64,000 nt of DNA, taken from contig MPNJ01000004.1 in assembly GCA_002238965.1 (NCBI GenBank), positions 1 to 64,000 on the forward strand. Direction: 5' to 3'. This DNA is from Nitrospinae bacterium bin107 (GTDB lineage Bacteria; UBA8248). The notes under the pieces were generated by a model. The model was not told the origin of the DNA, did not search any database, and worked only from the letters and a program-made list of their open reading frames with translations. The position numbers and the translations under genes were made by a program. Shown in pieces: positions 26,740 through 35,514 of this stretch. Numbering within the stretch: the stretch's first letter is position 1; each line of letters opens with the position of its first letter.

Positions 26740-26833
26740 ATTCTTGCTTATCGACCGAGTCAATCTCCTCGGCATAGAGCGAGAGAATCTGTTTCAAAAC
26801 CGTGATCTGACGGTCCGAGAGTCCGTGATTCAT
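26651..26833 (-). pseudogene. MNT-type minimal nucleotidyltransferase, truncated by the repeat
   Basis: The first 29 codons (26833-26747), MNHGLSDRQITVLKQILS then LYAEEIDSVDK, match the N-terminus of MntA/HI0073-type nucleotidyltransferases. In intact genes the next residues would be the LFGSRA-x-G catalytic loop, but here the frame runs into the palindromic repeat and stops at 26651 after 60 codons with no catalytic motif. The start overlaps the stop of the HEPN gene (ATGA), the usual coupling of such pairs. The antitoxin half of the module is therefore lost. Confidence 0.75.
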
Positions 26834-27252
26834 AGCTTTTCCATGCTTATTTCGAGAAGTTTCATATGTAACGCGTCGAAAGCACGAAGGTAATGTTTCC
26901 TAATGTCTTCAATTACTATCTCAAATCTGTTGAAGTCATAAGTGTGCGACATCTTGTTGCGCGCATCCAACGCGTCCATCCATGTCTGTCCATCTTCAAG
27001 CAAATTCGCCTCGAAGGCCTTGCGGATTACGGCTCTGGGAGTCACTTGCTCAAAGACGAAATTCTCGCTCTCCAGATAGTCTTTAATGACTTTCCAGGCC
27101 AGCTCGGTATTATATCTAAATCGTTTGATAATCCCTTCTCTTTCAAGCTGGCTAGTCTCTCTTTCGTCCATCATTTCGATGGCCTCACGCAACAGGGAAA
27201 AAGCGCGCCTATAGTTTTCGAATCGGTATCGCCATCGCGGAGTATCGTCGCT
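26830..27252 (-). CDS. HEPN-domain protein (HI0074 family), partner of the broken MNT gene
   Basis: About 140 residues from the GTG at 27252 (GAGAG about nine bases upstream); an in-frame ATG at 27297 is an alternative. HI0074-type features: RFENYRRAFSLLREAIE, IIKRFRYNTELAWKVIKDYL, TPRAVIRKAFEANLL, and WMDALDARNKMSHTYD, which includes the R-x4-6-H HEPN signature (RNKMSH). In known MNT-HEPN pairs the HEPN protein is an RNase toxin or substrate-binding subunit neutralised by the nucleotidyltransferase. This copy looks intact while its partner is truncated. Confidence 0.82.
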   Translation of the reverse strand, partial: SDDTPRWRYRFENYRRAFSLLREAIEMMDERETSQLEREGIIKRFRYNTELAWKVIKDYLESENFVFEQVTPRAVIRKAFEANLLEDGQTWMDALDARNKMSHTYDFNRFEIVIEDIRKHYLRAFDALHMKLLEISMEKL

Positions 27253-27453
27253 CACCAGGCATCTCTCTCTTGAGCGCTTGCAGGGCTTTAGAGACATCCC
27301 AAGCTTGTGTATACAACGCAACAACATGCTTCACGGAATGATGCGCGTCAAGTATATTGGATTCCCACATTTCGCTATCTCATGATGCGAGGCCTCCTGC
27401 CGACATTCATTTGGCAGCACCGTCCGCGTCCAGAACCTGGAGCTTATTCATCC

Positions 27454-28083
27454 ATGATCTATGAAGTTCGCGCTTACACGTTCCCCTCGGGTTTCGCCTC
27501 GGAAGGCGTGGAGGATTTCGGCAGAATCATCGAGAAAAGAACCGCCATATCCCCGCTCATCGGTTTTTTCATCTCCGCCATCGGGGGGTTGAACAGGATT
27601 TTGCATATCTGGGAGTATGAAAACTCCGCCCACCGGGAGGCGGCGCGCGCCGAAGCCCTCGCCCAGCCCTGGTGGCCTCCGCTCAAGGTGGACAAAATCC
27701 TCTACCAGCAGACGCGCATCATGCGGGCCGCTCCGTTTTGTCCCAAACCAAGGGCGGGCGAGATGGGGAGCGTATACGAGATCAGGAGCGACGTGATGGT
27801 CACGGGCAAGATGAGGGACATCAGCGCGGCGTGGGAGAAGAATCTGCCAGAAAGGGAGCGCCTCTCGCCCCTGGCGGCGGCGTTCGCCAACCCGGCGGGC
27901 GAGTTCGAAACCGGCATCCTGAACGAGTTTCTGCACATCTGGCCCTACCGGGACCTGAACCACTGGGCCGAAGTGCAAAAGGAGGTGGAAAATCTCCCCG
28001 CCTGGGATGCGGGTTATAAACCATATCTCAGGAGCGAGACTTCTGAAATCTGGTATCCGGTGGATTATTCGCCCATGAAATAG
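27454..28083 (+). CDS. NIPSNAP-family protein
   Basis: 209 residues from the ATG at 27454, where family homology begins (MIYEVRAYTF); upstream in-frame codons overlap the HEPN promoter region and show no homology. Two ferredoxin-like halves are visible, each starting with xYExR and ending with a W-rich segment: ILHIWEYENSAHREAARAEA and FLHIWPYRDLNHWAEVQKEV. Function of bacterial NIPSNAP proteins is poorly known; many accompany degradation genes. Followed by a terminator. Confidence 0.87.
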   Translation: MIYEVRAYTFPSGFASEGVEDFGRIIEKRTAISPLIGFFISAIGGLNRILHIWEYENSAHREAARAEALAQPWWPPLKVDKILYQQTRIMRAAPFCPKPRAGEMGSVYEIRSDVMVTGKMRDISAAWEKNLPERERLSPLAAAFANPAGEFETGILNEFLHIWPYRDLNHWAEVQKEVENLPAWDAGYKPYLRSETSEIWYPVDYSPMK

Positions 28084-28110
28084 CGGGGACCGCATTCGGC
28101 GATCCCCGCT
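28082..28110 (+). terminator. Terminator after the NIPSNAP gene
   Basis: AGCGGGGA (28082-28089) pairs perfectly with TCCCCGCT (28103-28110) around a 13-base loop, followed by TTGT. The T run is short, but the GC stem overlapping the stop codon makes termination likely. Confidence 0.6.
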
Positions 28111-28124
28111 TTGTCATAGGTAAA

Positions 28125-28199
28125 TGGAGCGGGAAACGGGATTTGAACCCGCGACCCCAACGTTGGCAACGTTGTGCTCTACCACTGAGCTATTCCCGC
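28125..28199 (-). tRNA. tRNA-Gly (anticodon GCC)
   Basis: Minus strand reads as a complete cloverleaf. The 7-bp acceptor stem is GCGGGAA/TTCCCGC, the D arm contains AGCTCAGTGGTAGAGC, and the anticodon stem CAACG/CGTTG encloses TTGCCAA. The T arm is GCGGGTTCAAATCCCGT, the discriminator is T, and CCA is encoded. The central GCC reads glycine codons GGC/GGU. Confidence 0.97.
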
Positions 28200-28277
28200 A
28201 AAAAACAACTCAAAAAGTTTACCCGACTGGCATCGAGAGTCAAGAGTCGTACGACATTTCTGTCTTATCTTTCCCGC

Positions 28278-29363
28278 TCAACTCACCTCCAGTTTCTCCG
28301 CAAGCCAGTCAGCCGCGAGAGGCCGCCACAAGAAAGGAATGTTGTTGCATACGTGGACGCCTTCCTCGTACACCACGAGTTCGCACGCATCGCCCGCCTC
28401 CGCCGCTATCTTGTGGGCCTGTGTGAGGGGGCACAGCCTGTCTTTTGCGCCGTGAATGATCAGCAAGGGGCGATCCAGCCCGCTCAGACAACCGCGCAGG
28501 GAAATCTCCTGCGACTTGAGCGCGCCCTGCTCTTGATCGTCAGTCTGAAAGGAGACGCATACCCCTTGGCGCGTCAGCGCGGGCAAACCCTCCCAAATCT
28601 CCCCCATGTCGTATGGTCCGCATACGCCGACTCCTGCCTTGAGGCGTGGTTCCAGGGCGAGGCTGCGTGGCGCGTAGTAGCCGCCCAGGCTCACCCCCAG
28701 GGCGCCAATGCGGGATGAATCCAGGCGTGCGTCTTCCACCAGATGATCCATGACGACCGAGATCACGTGCTCGAAATCAGGGCGCAACTGCATGTCGGCG
28801 TTTTCTCCCTGCGCGGGGCCGTCAAAAGCGAAAGTCGCCATCCCGCGGCTGTGGAACACCTCTTCGAGCGTATAAAATTCCTCTTTCGTGGAATCGAGGC
28901 CGGCGACCAGGACGACGCAAGGTGCTCCGCCCTCCCCTTTCGCCCCCTCGGGAATCCGCAGGATGCCCGGCAGAACTCTCCCGCCCGGCCAGGGGATTTC
29001 CACCCTCTCTGCAGGCGGATTCAGGCGCGGTGCGGCGCACTGGTATGCCGCCACCTTTTGCTTTTGCGCCTCGGCCTTTAACTCCAGGTCCTCATGGTAG
29101 ACGAACTGGGCGAAATGGTAGGCGAGAGAGGCCCGCACGTAGGCTTCGGCGGCGCTCAGCTTTCTGCCCGCTTCCTCCATCTCGCGGGCTTCGCGTTCTC
29201 GAGCCGCCGCGCGCTCCATCCAGAGACGGCACCACTCGTGCCAGGAACTTACCCTGGGTATCACTTCCGAAGCGTCGAAGTAGGAGATGCCGTTCGCCAG
29301 GAGGCGGACGTACCAGTGCGAGAGGGCTTCTTGCGTGAGGGCGTCGGCGGAGGACTCACTCAA
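28278..29363 (-). CDS. Alpha/beta hydrolase with N-terminal helical region (FrsA / dihydroxypseudooxynicotine-hydrolase type)
   Basis: About 361 residues from a TTG at 29363, preferred because AGGAGAAGG lies directly before it. Residues 1-115 are helical and charged; from about 120 on it is an alpha/beta hydrolase: VVLVAGLDSTKEEFY, FDGPAQGE, nucleophile GVSLGGYYAPR, IHGAKDRLCPLTQA with the acid, and GVHVCNN with the His. Such proteins cleave C-C or ester bonds. It begins just after the methyltransferase stop (29375), so the two are probably co-translated. Confidence 0.82.
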   Translation of the reverse strand: MSESSADALTQEALSHWYVRLLANGISYFDASEVIPRVSSWHEWCRLWMERAAAREREAREMEEAGRKLSAAEAYVRASLAYHFAQFVYHEDLELKAEAQKQKVAAYQCAAPRLNPPAERVEIPWPGGRVLPGILRIPEGAKGEGGAPCVVLVAGLDSTKEEFYTLEEVFHSRGMATFAFDGPAQGENADMQLRPDFEHVISVVMDHLVEDARLDSSRIGALGVSLGGYYAPRSLALEPRLKAGVGVCGPYDMGEIWEGLPALTRQGVCVSFQTDDQEQGALKSQEISLRGCLSGLDRPLLIIHGAKDRLCPLTQAHKIAAEAGDACELVVYEEGVHVCNNIPFLWRPLAADWLAEKLEVS

Positions 29364-29374
29364 TTTCCTTCTCC

Positions 29375-30124
29375 TCAAGCACTCTTTCGGGCATGTATGC
29401 GAACCGAAACCACCGGACGAAACGGAGCGTGGCCGGAAATCTCAATTTCACAAAATCCGGCGCCCGCCAGCAGGGATTCCCATTCGGCCTGCTCGCAAAC
29501 ACCGCCGAGCGAGGCGTTCCACGCCTGGGGGTCCTGGGCGATTTCATCTGGCAAAGCGCCCTCGCGTATCAGTTCACGGACAATGAGACGCCCGCCCGGC
29601 TTCAATATCCTGTACGCCTCGGCGAGCGCCTTTTTCTTGTCCACCGTGAGGTTGAACGAGGCATTGGCCAGCACAATGTCGGCGACGCCGTCCGCGAGTG
29701 GAAGGCTCTCCATGTCACCGGCCAGCAGATGCACGCACGCGTCGCCACGGACTCCCGCGAACGCCTCGCGCGTCCGATGAAGCATCTGGGTCGCGAAATC
29801 CACGGCGAACAGCCTGGCGCGGGCATCGAGTCTCTCGCTCACGAGGCGCGCGTCCAGTCCTGCGCCGCATCCCAATTCGACGGCCGTACGCACGCCTGTG
29901 AGTTCGACTCCATCGAGCAGGTACCCGCAACCGCAATAAGAGCCCGAAACCCGCTCGGGTAGTCCGTCGATGAAGCAGGCGGGATAGCCCGCTCCCCGCG
30001 CCCTGTCCGCGCCACCCTCTGGAAACGCATGCGCCTCGGCCAGATGGGCGTAGCGCTTTCTGACGAAGGATTTTACCTGCTCCTCCCACGCCTTCGGCTT
30101 CGCGCCATCAACGGTTACGGGCAT
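29375..30124 (-). CDS. SAM-dependent methyltransferase (ArsM-like class I)
   Basis: About 249 residues from ATG 30124, seven bases after the phosphoesterase stop; the longer frame has no homology. KSFVRKRYAHLAEAHAF, then SAM motif I AVELGCGAGLDARLVS, VDFATQML, LAGDMESLPLADGVADIVLA and YRILKPGGRLIVREL. The segment before motif I (GSYCGCGYLLDGVE) resembles the YSCGNP element of arsenite methyltransferases, but the downstream arsenic-binding cysteines are not evident. Substrate open. Confidence 0.82.
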   Translation of the reverse strand: MPVTVDGAKPKAWEEQVKSFVRKRYAHLAEAHAFPEGGADRARGAGYPACFIDGLPERVSGSYCGCGYLLDGVELTGVRTAVELGCGAGLDARLVSERLDARARLFAVDFATQMLHRTREAFAGVRGDACVHLLAGDMESLPLADGVADIVLANASFNLTVDKKKALAEAYRILKPGGRLIVRELIREGALPDEIAQDPQAWNASLGGVCEQAEWESLLAGAGFCEIEISGHAPFRPVVSVRIHARKSA

Positions 30125-30131
30125 GACGCGC

Positions 30132-30884
30132 CTAATGCGGCATGTGGGCGGGATTCCAGAACTCTCCGGTCCGCACCATTTTGGCGATTCGCTCCCCGTG
30201 AGGCATCCAGCCGTTCTCGTTTTTCTTCGCCTGCGCTTCACAGTCGTACGCCACCCGCTTGGTCTCGACGTTCCACTTGCCGTCGCCCTCGTATTCCACG
30301 ACCGAATAGGCGGGGCGGTAGTCGCCGTCCCAGTTCATCCCGACCGCGGCGGTGCAGACCAGGGTCTGCCCGTCCACCTCGCGGACGTAGGGGCCGTGCA
30401 CGTGCCCGAAGGCCATTATCTCCGCATCCGTTCCCTTGATCTTCTCCTTTACTTCCTCGTCGGTGAACCTCAGGGGAATCGCGTCTTCGATGTCGTCCGG
30501 CGTGGCGTGGAAGATGAAGAAATCATGTCCCTTCTCGGGCGTGATCGTCATCGACCACATGAGGCCGTCGAGATAGTCGACCTGCTCGGTGGAGAGGCGC
30601 TCGCGCGTCTTCTTCACCATCTCGTAGAGCCATACGTGGTGTTCGTTCTTGGGCGGGTCAGTCTCGTCTTTTCGCTTCGACACCCACCAGTCGAGGTTTC
30701 CGGCGAGGACGTCCACGTCCTTGCGCCCCATGAAACGCTCCACAACCTCGACGGGTTCGGGGCCGAGCATCACCAGATCGCCGATGACGATCTCGCGGTC
30801 CGCGTTTTCCTTGGCAACGGCTTCCTGTACGGCATCCAGAGGCGCAAGCTGGGCGTGGATGTCGGAATACAGAACTATCTTCAC
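30132..30884 (-). CDS. Calcineurin-like metallophosphoesterase
   Basis: 250 residues. Metal motifs in order: SDIHAQLAPL (D8, H10), VIGDLVMLGP, LAGNLDWW (GN with D in place of the usual H-D/E), FIFHATP and GHVHGP. This is the YfcE/MPP-like class acting on small phosphoesters in the cytoplasm. It is separated from the ABC transporter by a terminator and heads the phosphoesterase-methyltransferase-hydrolase set. Confidence 0.9.
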   Translation of the reverse strand: MKIVLYSDIHAQLAPLDAVQEAVAKENADREIVIGDLVMLGPEPVEVVERFMGRKDVDVLAGNLDWWVSKRKDETDPPKNEHHVWLYEMVKKTRERLSTEQVDYLDGLMWSMTITPEKGHDFFIFHATPDDIEDAIPLRFTDEEVKEKIKGTDAEIMAFGHVHGPYVREVDGQTLVCTAAVGMNWDGDYRPAYSVVEYEGDGKWNVETKRVAYDCEAQAKKNENGWMPHGERIAKMVRTGEFWNPAHMPH

Positions 30885-30907
30885 GTTCCTGCTCCCTTTC
30901 CGGTATC

Positions 30908-30947
30908 AAAAGAACAGGGCCGCCGCACCCGAAGAGCGCAGCGGCCC
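30908..30947 (-). terminator. Terminator of the NitT/TauT-type ABC operon
   Basis: On the minus strand GGGCCGC...GCGGCCC forms the base of a long GC hairpin that can extend inward, followed by TGTTCTTTTG. It lies 22 bases after the substrate-binding-protein stop. Confidence 0.78.
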
Positions 30948-30969
30948 GTATTTACACTTAGCAAAAAAT

Positions 30970-31983
30970 CTAAATTTTTCCGGCCTTGGCGAGCGCGGCC
31001 TTCGTCACGCTGGTGTCGACGATGTCCTCATAGGAGGGAACCTTGCCCTTGATCTTCCCGAGGCGCTTCATGTAGTCCGCCGTGAAGGCAACCGAGGCCT
31101 TGGGAATGCCGTTGTTCACGCCCCAGATCTTCTCCGCCACGAAGACGTCATACGTCTTCGACATGATCTCGGGGTTTTTCTTGTAAACGGGGCGCACCCA
31201 TTTGTTCGCCGACTTGAGATACCCCGCCTTGTCCTTGTAGATGGAGCGGTTGGACTGCATCATCGCCATGGCGAAGCGCACGTAGGCGTCCTTGTTCGAG
31301 TTGATCTTCGAAGACGGCGCGATGAACGCCCCGTAGAAGAAGTTCGGCATCGCTTTCCACAAGTCCATCAGCTTGTTGAAGCTGGGTTTTCTCTTCTTGA
31401 CGACGAGAACCTGCTCGACGTGAATCACCACGGCGTCGGCCTTGCCCTTGAGCAAGAACGGAACGCGCGCCGGCGGCGGGGTCTTGATGTATTTGACGTC
31501 CTTGTCGGTCAGGCCGGCGGTCGACAGTACGGCGAGCGCGCCCAGGTGGCTGTATCCGCCGCGCCCCTCGATGCCGATGGTCTTGCCCTTGAGGTCGGAC
31601 GGCTTTTTCACCTTGTCATTCCCGGCCATCTGCGCTTCGTTCAGGTAGGCCATGGAGTGGAAGAACTTCATACCGCTGCCCTTGGTGATCCCCACCATCG
31701 CTATCGGGGCCGGCACCCAGGCGGCGTCCAGGCCGCTCTTCTTGCTTGTTATCGCCCGGTGCGTGGCGACGCCGCCGCGGAAGAATTTAATCTCGACGTC
31801 CAAACCGTGTTTCTTGAAAATATCGTTGTCCAGCGCGTAAAACACCGGCAGATGGACCATCACCGGCGGGCGCACGGGCATGCCGAGCACGATCTTGTCG
31901 GCGGCTACGGACTGCGCAGGCGCGCTCCACATCGCTGCGGCGAGAACGAACGCCGCTACCAATACCATCCACATCTTTCTCAT
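30970..31983 (-). CDS. ABC transporter substrate-binding protein (NitT/TauT type)
   Basis: 337 residues from ATG 31983 with AAGGAG nine bases upstream. Signal peptide MRKMWMVLVAAFVLAAAMW cut after SVAA near residue 27. Periplasmic-binding fold of the SsuA/THI5 class: VMVHLPVFYALDNDIFKKHG near 39-58, KSGLDAAWVPAPIAMVGITKG, DLKGKTIGIEGRGGYSHLGA, and LLKGKADAVVIHVEQVL. The polyamine-free, basic lobe gives no substrate hint. Expressed last in the ATPase-permease-binding protein operon, an unusual order since binding protein genes are often first. Confidence 0.92.
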   Translation of the reverse strand: MRKMWMVLVAAFVLAAAMWSAPAQSVAADKIVLGMPVRPPVMVHLPVFYALDNDIFKKHGLDVEIKFFRGGVATHRAITSKKSGLDAAWVPAPIAMVGITKGSGMKFFHSMAYLNEAQMAGNDKVKKPSDLKGKTIGIEGRGGYSHLGALAVLSTAGLTDKDVKYIKTPPPARVPFLLKGKADAVVIHVEQVLVVKKRKPSFNKLMDLWKAMPNFFYGAFIAPSSKINSNKDAYVRFAMAMMQSNRSIYKDKAGYLKSANKWVRPVYKKNPEIMSKTYDVFVAEKIWGVNNGIPKASVAFTADYMKRLGKIKGKVPSYEDIVDTSVTKAALAKAGKI

Positions 31984-32037
31984 TTGAAGCTCCTTAAAAA
32001 GAATAGAAAATTCATGTCTCGACAAGAGGTGCAGCTA

Positions 32038-32862
32038 TCAGGACTCCTGCCGAACCCTCCAGGATGAAAACTTCGTTTCACAGATGTTCACCACTTTCGT
32101 TAAAGCTATACCGACTGCCATCAACAAGACAACAGGCGCCAGGCCTTTGTCGAGTTCCAGATCCCCGATGTAGTCCTGGCTCAGCGCGCCGAGCCCCGAG
32201 ATGCTCATCAGGAACTCCGCGACGACCATGCCCACCAGCGCGCGCCCGCACGCGAGGCCCAGCCCCGCGACGAGATAGGGGACCACGCTCGGGAAAATCA
32301 GGTCCCGCCAGCGCTGGCTCTCCGTGGAGCAGAACGAGCGCGTCACTTCCAAGAGCGAGAGGTCCACGTTCCGCACGCCGTGATAGACGTTCACGATGAT
32401 CGGCATGATGGCGAAGAACACGACGATGGTCGTCTTTCCGACGAAATCCACGCCCAGGACCATGGCTATCGGGAACGCCAGTGCGACCACCGGCGTGGCG
32501 TAGAGTGCGAACACGTAGGTGTCCACGGCGTATTCGAACGTCCGGAAGCGCCCCATGAGAATACCCAGCACGATGCCTAAGGGAATCGCGATGAGAAGGC
32601 CCGCCACCAGGATTTGCGAGCTCTCGTATGCGGCGGCCGTCATCTGGCCGCTGGCGATCAAGTCCCAGAACGCGACGGATATGGCGCTCGGGTAGCTGAA
32701 GGTGACCGGGTCGATGTTGCCGGTCAGCCCCATCAGCTCCCACCCGCCGATGACGACCACAAGGGATATCAAGCGCACGTATACGGCGGGTTCCTTGATG
32801 CGCTCCCAGGATGCTTTTTCTGCCGTCGATACGCGTGCTGCCGTCGGGGCGTCGGTAGTCAA
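32038..32862 (-). CDS. ABC transporter permease (NitT/TauT type)
   Basis: 274 residues, TTG start with GGAGG about 12 bases before it; the only earlier codons lie in the ATPase gene. About six membrane segments, with the inner-membrane coupling loop EVTRSFCSTESQRWRDLIFPSVVPYLVAGL-type region near residues 184-215 (the E-A-A-like loop facing the ATPase). BPD_transp_1 domain. Works with the neighbouring ATPase and periplasmic protein. Confidence 0.92.
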   Translation of the reverse strand: MTTDAPTAARVSTAEKASWERIKEPAVYVRLISLVVVIGGWELMGLTGNIDPVTFSYPSAISVAFWDLIASGQMTAAAYESSQILVAGLLIAIPLGIVLGILMGRFRTFEYAVDTYVFALYATPVVALAFPIAMVLGVDFVGKTTIVVFFAIMPIIVNVYHGVRNVDLSLLEVTRSFCSTESQRWRDLIFPSVVPYLVAGLGLACGRALVGMVVAEFLMSISGLGALSQDYIGDLELDKGLAPVVLLMAVGIALTKVVNICETKFSSWRVRQES

Positions 32863-32876
32863 AGGTCTGGTGCCTC

Positions 32877-33686
32877 CTATTCAGCGATAAGTTCGGGAAT
32901 GGGCTCGGGCTCTTCGTCGGGATTGCGCAAGGCTTCCCAGAGGTAATGGCGAAGCGCCTGAAAGCGCTTGCCGCCACGGAGTTCCTCGAGATCCCTGCCG
33001 CGGCCGAAGCCGGTCTCGAACTGAAAGCGTATTCTTCCCGGACGCGGCGTCATCACCAGAACGCGGTCTCCGAGCAAGAGCGCCTCGTCGATGCTGTGGG
33101 TGATGAATATCATCGCCTTGGGCTCCGCCTCGTTGATGCGCAGCAACTCCTCCTGCAGCGTTTCTCGCGTAAGCGCATCGAGGGCGCCGAAGGGCTCATC
33201 CATCAGCAGGACGTCGGGCTGGGCGGCGAGCGCTCTCGCCAGGCCCGCTCTTTGCTGCATCCCGCCCGATAGCTGTGCGGGGTAGTTCGCCTCGAAACCG
33301 CCCAGACCCACCAGTTCCGTGTAGTGGCTCACCAGGCGGTCGATTTCGCCCTTCTCCTTGCCCTGTATTTTGAGTGCGTAGCCGATGTTCTGATCGAGGC
33401 GCTTCCAGGGGAAAAGCCCGAAGTTCTGGAACACCATGGCCATCTCGGGCCTCGGGCCGTCCACCAGTTCTCCCTTGAAGGAAACCTCTCCCCTCTCGCA
33501 GAGAATGAGTCCGTTCACGATGCGCAGAAGCGTCGTCTTCCCGCATCCGCTGGGGCCCAGCACCGTCAGGATTTCCTGCGTCTTCACGTCGATGTCGATG
33601 TCATCGAGCACATGGAGGGACCCGAACCATTTCCCGACGCCCTGGAGGCGCAGCGTCGGATTCGTGCCGTTGTCGGATGAAGACAT
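32877..33686 (-). CDS. ABC transporter ATPase (NitT/TauT type)
   Basis: 269 residues from ATG 33686, where homology starts (MSSSDNGTNPTLRLQGVGKW); codons upstream to 33770 are not conserved. Walker A GPSGCGKTT, Q-loop MVFQNFGLFPW, signature LSGGMQQRAGLARAL, Walker B LLMDEPFGALD and switch His in FITHSIDEAL are all intact. Energises the permease encoded 14 bases downstream. Confidence 0.94.
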   Translation of the reverse strand: MSSSDNGTNPTLRLQGVGKWFGSLHVLDDIDIDVKTQEILTVLGPSGCGKTTLLRIVNGLILCERGEVSFKGELVDGPRPEMAMVFQNFGLFPWKRLDQNIGYALKIQGKEKGEIDRLVSHYTELVGLGGFEANYPAQLSGGMQQRAGLARALAAQPDVLLMDEPFGALDALTRETLQEELLRINEAEPKAMIFITHSIDEALLLGDRVLVMTPRPGRIRFQFETGFGRGRDLEELRGGKRFQALRHYLWEALRNPDEEPEPIPELIAE

Positions 33687-33895
33687 GGATACGAGGATTC
33701 CTGTCGAGAAAAGCGGCTCCATAAGCTTCGATCGGATGGAGAAACGATTCATCGCGAGAATGAGGGCCACTTACCGAAAGTATCATAATAAACGCGACGC
33801 CCGCTCATCATCCGGAAGCGTTTTAATAATTTTGCGAGACTAGCACCCTTTACCCAAGGCGGCAAACATAGGGTTTCGCTCCCGCTGCCCCTTCC

Positions 33896-34288
33896 CTATT
33901 CCTCGCCGATGACGGCGATGGCCTGTATTTCCACCATCATTTCCGGCTTTGCGAAACCCGCCACCGTGATCAAGGCGCTGCCGGGATATCCATCCGGGAA
34001 ATACTGCTTTCTGAGCTCGACGAACCGATCCCCATACTGGACGTTGAGAGTGAAAACAGTCATCGTCACGATGTCCTGAAGTTTTCCGCCCGCCCGCTCC
34101 AGGGTGCGCTCTATCTGGCGAAACGTGGCGTGCACCTGCGCTTCGAAATCTCCCGCCAGCACGTCCCCTCTCTCATCGCGCCACATCCCTACACCGGCAA
34201 GCCAGATGTGCTCGCCTCCTTTTGTCTTCACCGCAGGCGAAAAGGAGCGGTCCTCCTGCCAGGTGCCCTTGAAATACTCGCGCGCCAT
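33896..34288 (-). CDS. RidA/YjgF-family protein
   Basis: 130 residues from ATG 34288 (GGGGAGG seven bases upstream, ATG overlapping the stop of the MFS gene as TAATG); the longer open frame antisense-overlaps nothing conserved. Family strands: IWLAGVGMWRDERGDVLAGD, QVHATFRQIERTLERAGGKL, IVTMTVFTLNV and PGSALITVAGFAKPEMMVEI. The usual substrate-binding Arg near the C-terminus (R-x-x-V-E) is not obvious; A-G-F-A-K-P is found instead. It may deaminate enamine/imine intermediates or another small substrate. Confidence 0.87.
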   Translation of the reverse strand: MAREYFKGTWQEDRSFSPAVKTKGGEHIWLAGVGMWRDERGDVLAGDFEAQVHATFRQIERTLERAGGKLQDIVTMTVFTLNVQYGDRFVELRKQYFPDGYPGSALITVAGFAKPEMMVEIQAIAVIGEE

Positions 34289-35514
34289 TATGTTGCCTCC
34301 CCGGGTTTTGATGTTTCCGTTTTCTTGCCTCTTAACTGCACCGATGCCGAAACGGCCAGCCAACTCATGATCGCAAAACAAAAATAGCTCGCATCCAGAT
34401 TCACCTGCTCGGCGAGCCACCCGCCCAGCAATGGGGCGAGGAAACTCAAGCCGTGGCAGGTATAAATGAATCCGACGGATGAAGCGAGAATATCCTTTTC
34501 CGAGAAATCCGCCGCCGCCGTGAGTATAATCGGGCTCACGAAACCGACGACGCCCGTCAATGCGGACAGGACATAAAAACCCGTTTGCCACCCCATGAAC
34601 GGCAGAGCGAGAACGAAGACTCCCAGCAACGTCAAGGGCCAGAACAGGGCGGCCCGCGCTCCCCAGCGGTCATACAGGATTCCCATCAAGGGTTTGGCCA
34701 GCATGCCGAATCCGAAATGCAGCGATACGGCCACGCCGATTTGCGCCGTGCTCATCCCCAGCTTCGAGGTCGCCAGCAGGGGCAGAAATCCTATCATTCC
34801 CTTGGTGCACATACCGCGCAGGGTGTAGGTCGCCGCCAGCCACACCGTGTTTTTGTTCTCGACGACCCGCCAGATGATGGTGATAACCTTCAAGTTTGAA
34901 TTTTTCTCCGTTTCAGCTTCTTCCTGATGCTTTCCATCCTGAAACCGGGCGTTCACCATGGGCAGGAGCGCAATGGCGGGAGCAGCGCAAGCGCCGACCG
35001 CCATGCGCCAACCGGCTACTGCCGCCACGGCCGCCTGGGCCAGCGGGAGGATGCTGGTTCCGAGGTTGCCGCCCAGGCTGTGCCACGAAATGGCGAACGC
35101 GCGATCGCGCTCGAAGCGATTGGCAGTCAGCGCCGTACCGCACGGGTGGTAGACGGAATTTCCCGCGCCCGCCAGAAACGCCAGAGCGCACATCGGCAAG
35201 AACCGGCTCACCCACACCATCGCAATAAAAGAGGCAGCGGAGAGCCCCATGCCCATCAGAAGGATTCGTTTTCTGGCGCCGGTATTATCCGCCAATATGG
35301 AAAGGGGGTACTGGAAAATCATCTGCCCCAGACTGAAAGTGCTGAGCAGGACTCCCACTTCGAAGGGCGATAGGTCGAGATCAATAACGATGAGCGCCAG
35401 AACGGGAACGAGCATGTTGGAGAATCCGTCGCTCAGCCCGTGGGTCAAGCCGATTACGCTCAGATCGAAATAATCACCGAGTCTCCAGGCCGGTTTTTGC
35501 GCATGGGAGGTCAT
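34288..35514 (-). CDS. MFS transporter
   Basis: 408 residues, 12 predicted membrane segments. Motif A in the 2-3 loop is ILADNTGARKRILL and its echo in the 8-9 loop is GILYDRWGARAALF. The H and G-rich helix 5 (AFISWHSLGGNLGTSILP after FER) and HPCGTALTANRF resemble MFS organic-anion carriers. Overlaps both the preceding peptidase gene and the RidA gene by TAATG, so the three are one translationally coupled operon. Substrate unknown, perhaps a peptide-like or amino-derived compound given its neighbours. Confidence 0.88.
   Translation of the reverse strand: MTSHAQKPAWRLGDYFDLSVIGLTHGLSDGFSNMLVPVLALIVIDLDLSPFEVGVLLSTFSLGQMIFQYPLSILADNTGARKRILLMGMGLSAASFIAMVWVSRFLPMCALAFLAGAGNSVYHPCGTALTANRFERDRAFAISWHSLGGNLGTSILPLAQAAVAAVAGWRMAVGACAAPAIALLPMVNARFQDGKHQEEAETEKNSNLKVITIIWRVVENKNTVWLAATYTLRGMCTKGMIGFLPLLATSKLGMSTAQIGVAVSLHFGFGMLAKPLMGILYDRWGARAALFWPLTLLGVFVLALPFMGWQTGFYVLSALTGVVGFVSPIILTAAADFSEKDILASSVGFIYTCHGLSFLAPLLGGWLAEQVNLDASYFCFAIMSWLAVSASVQLRGKKTETSKPGEAT

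Noticed and set aside
26893-27273. Plus-strand open frame opposite the HEPN gene
   Set aside because: It is antisense to a clear HEPN coding sequence and has no recognisable features.
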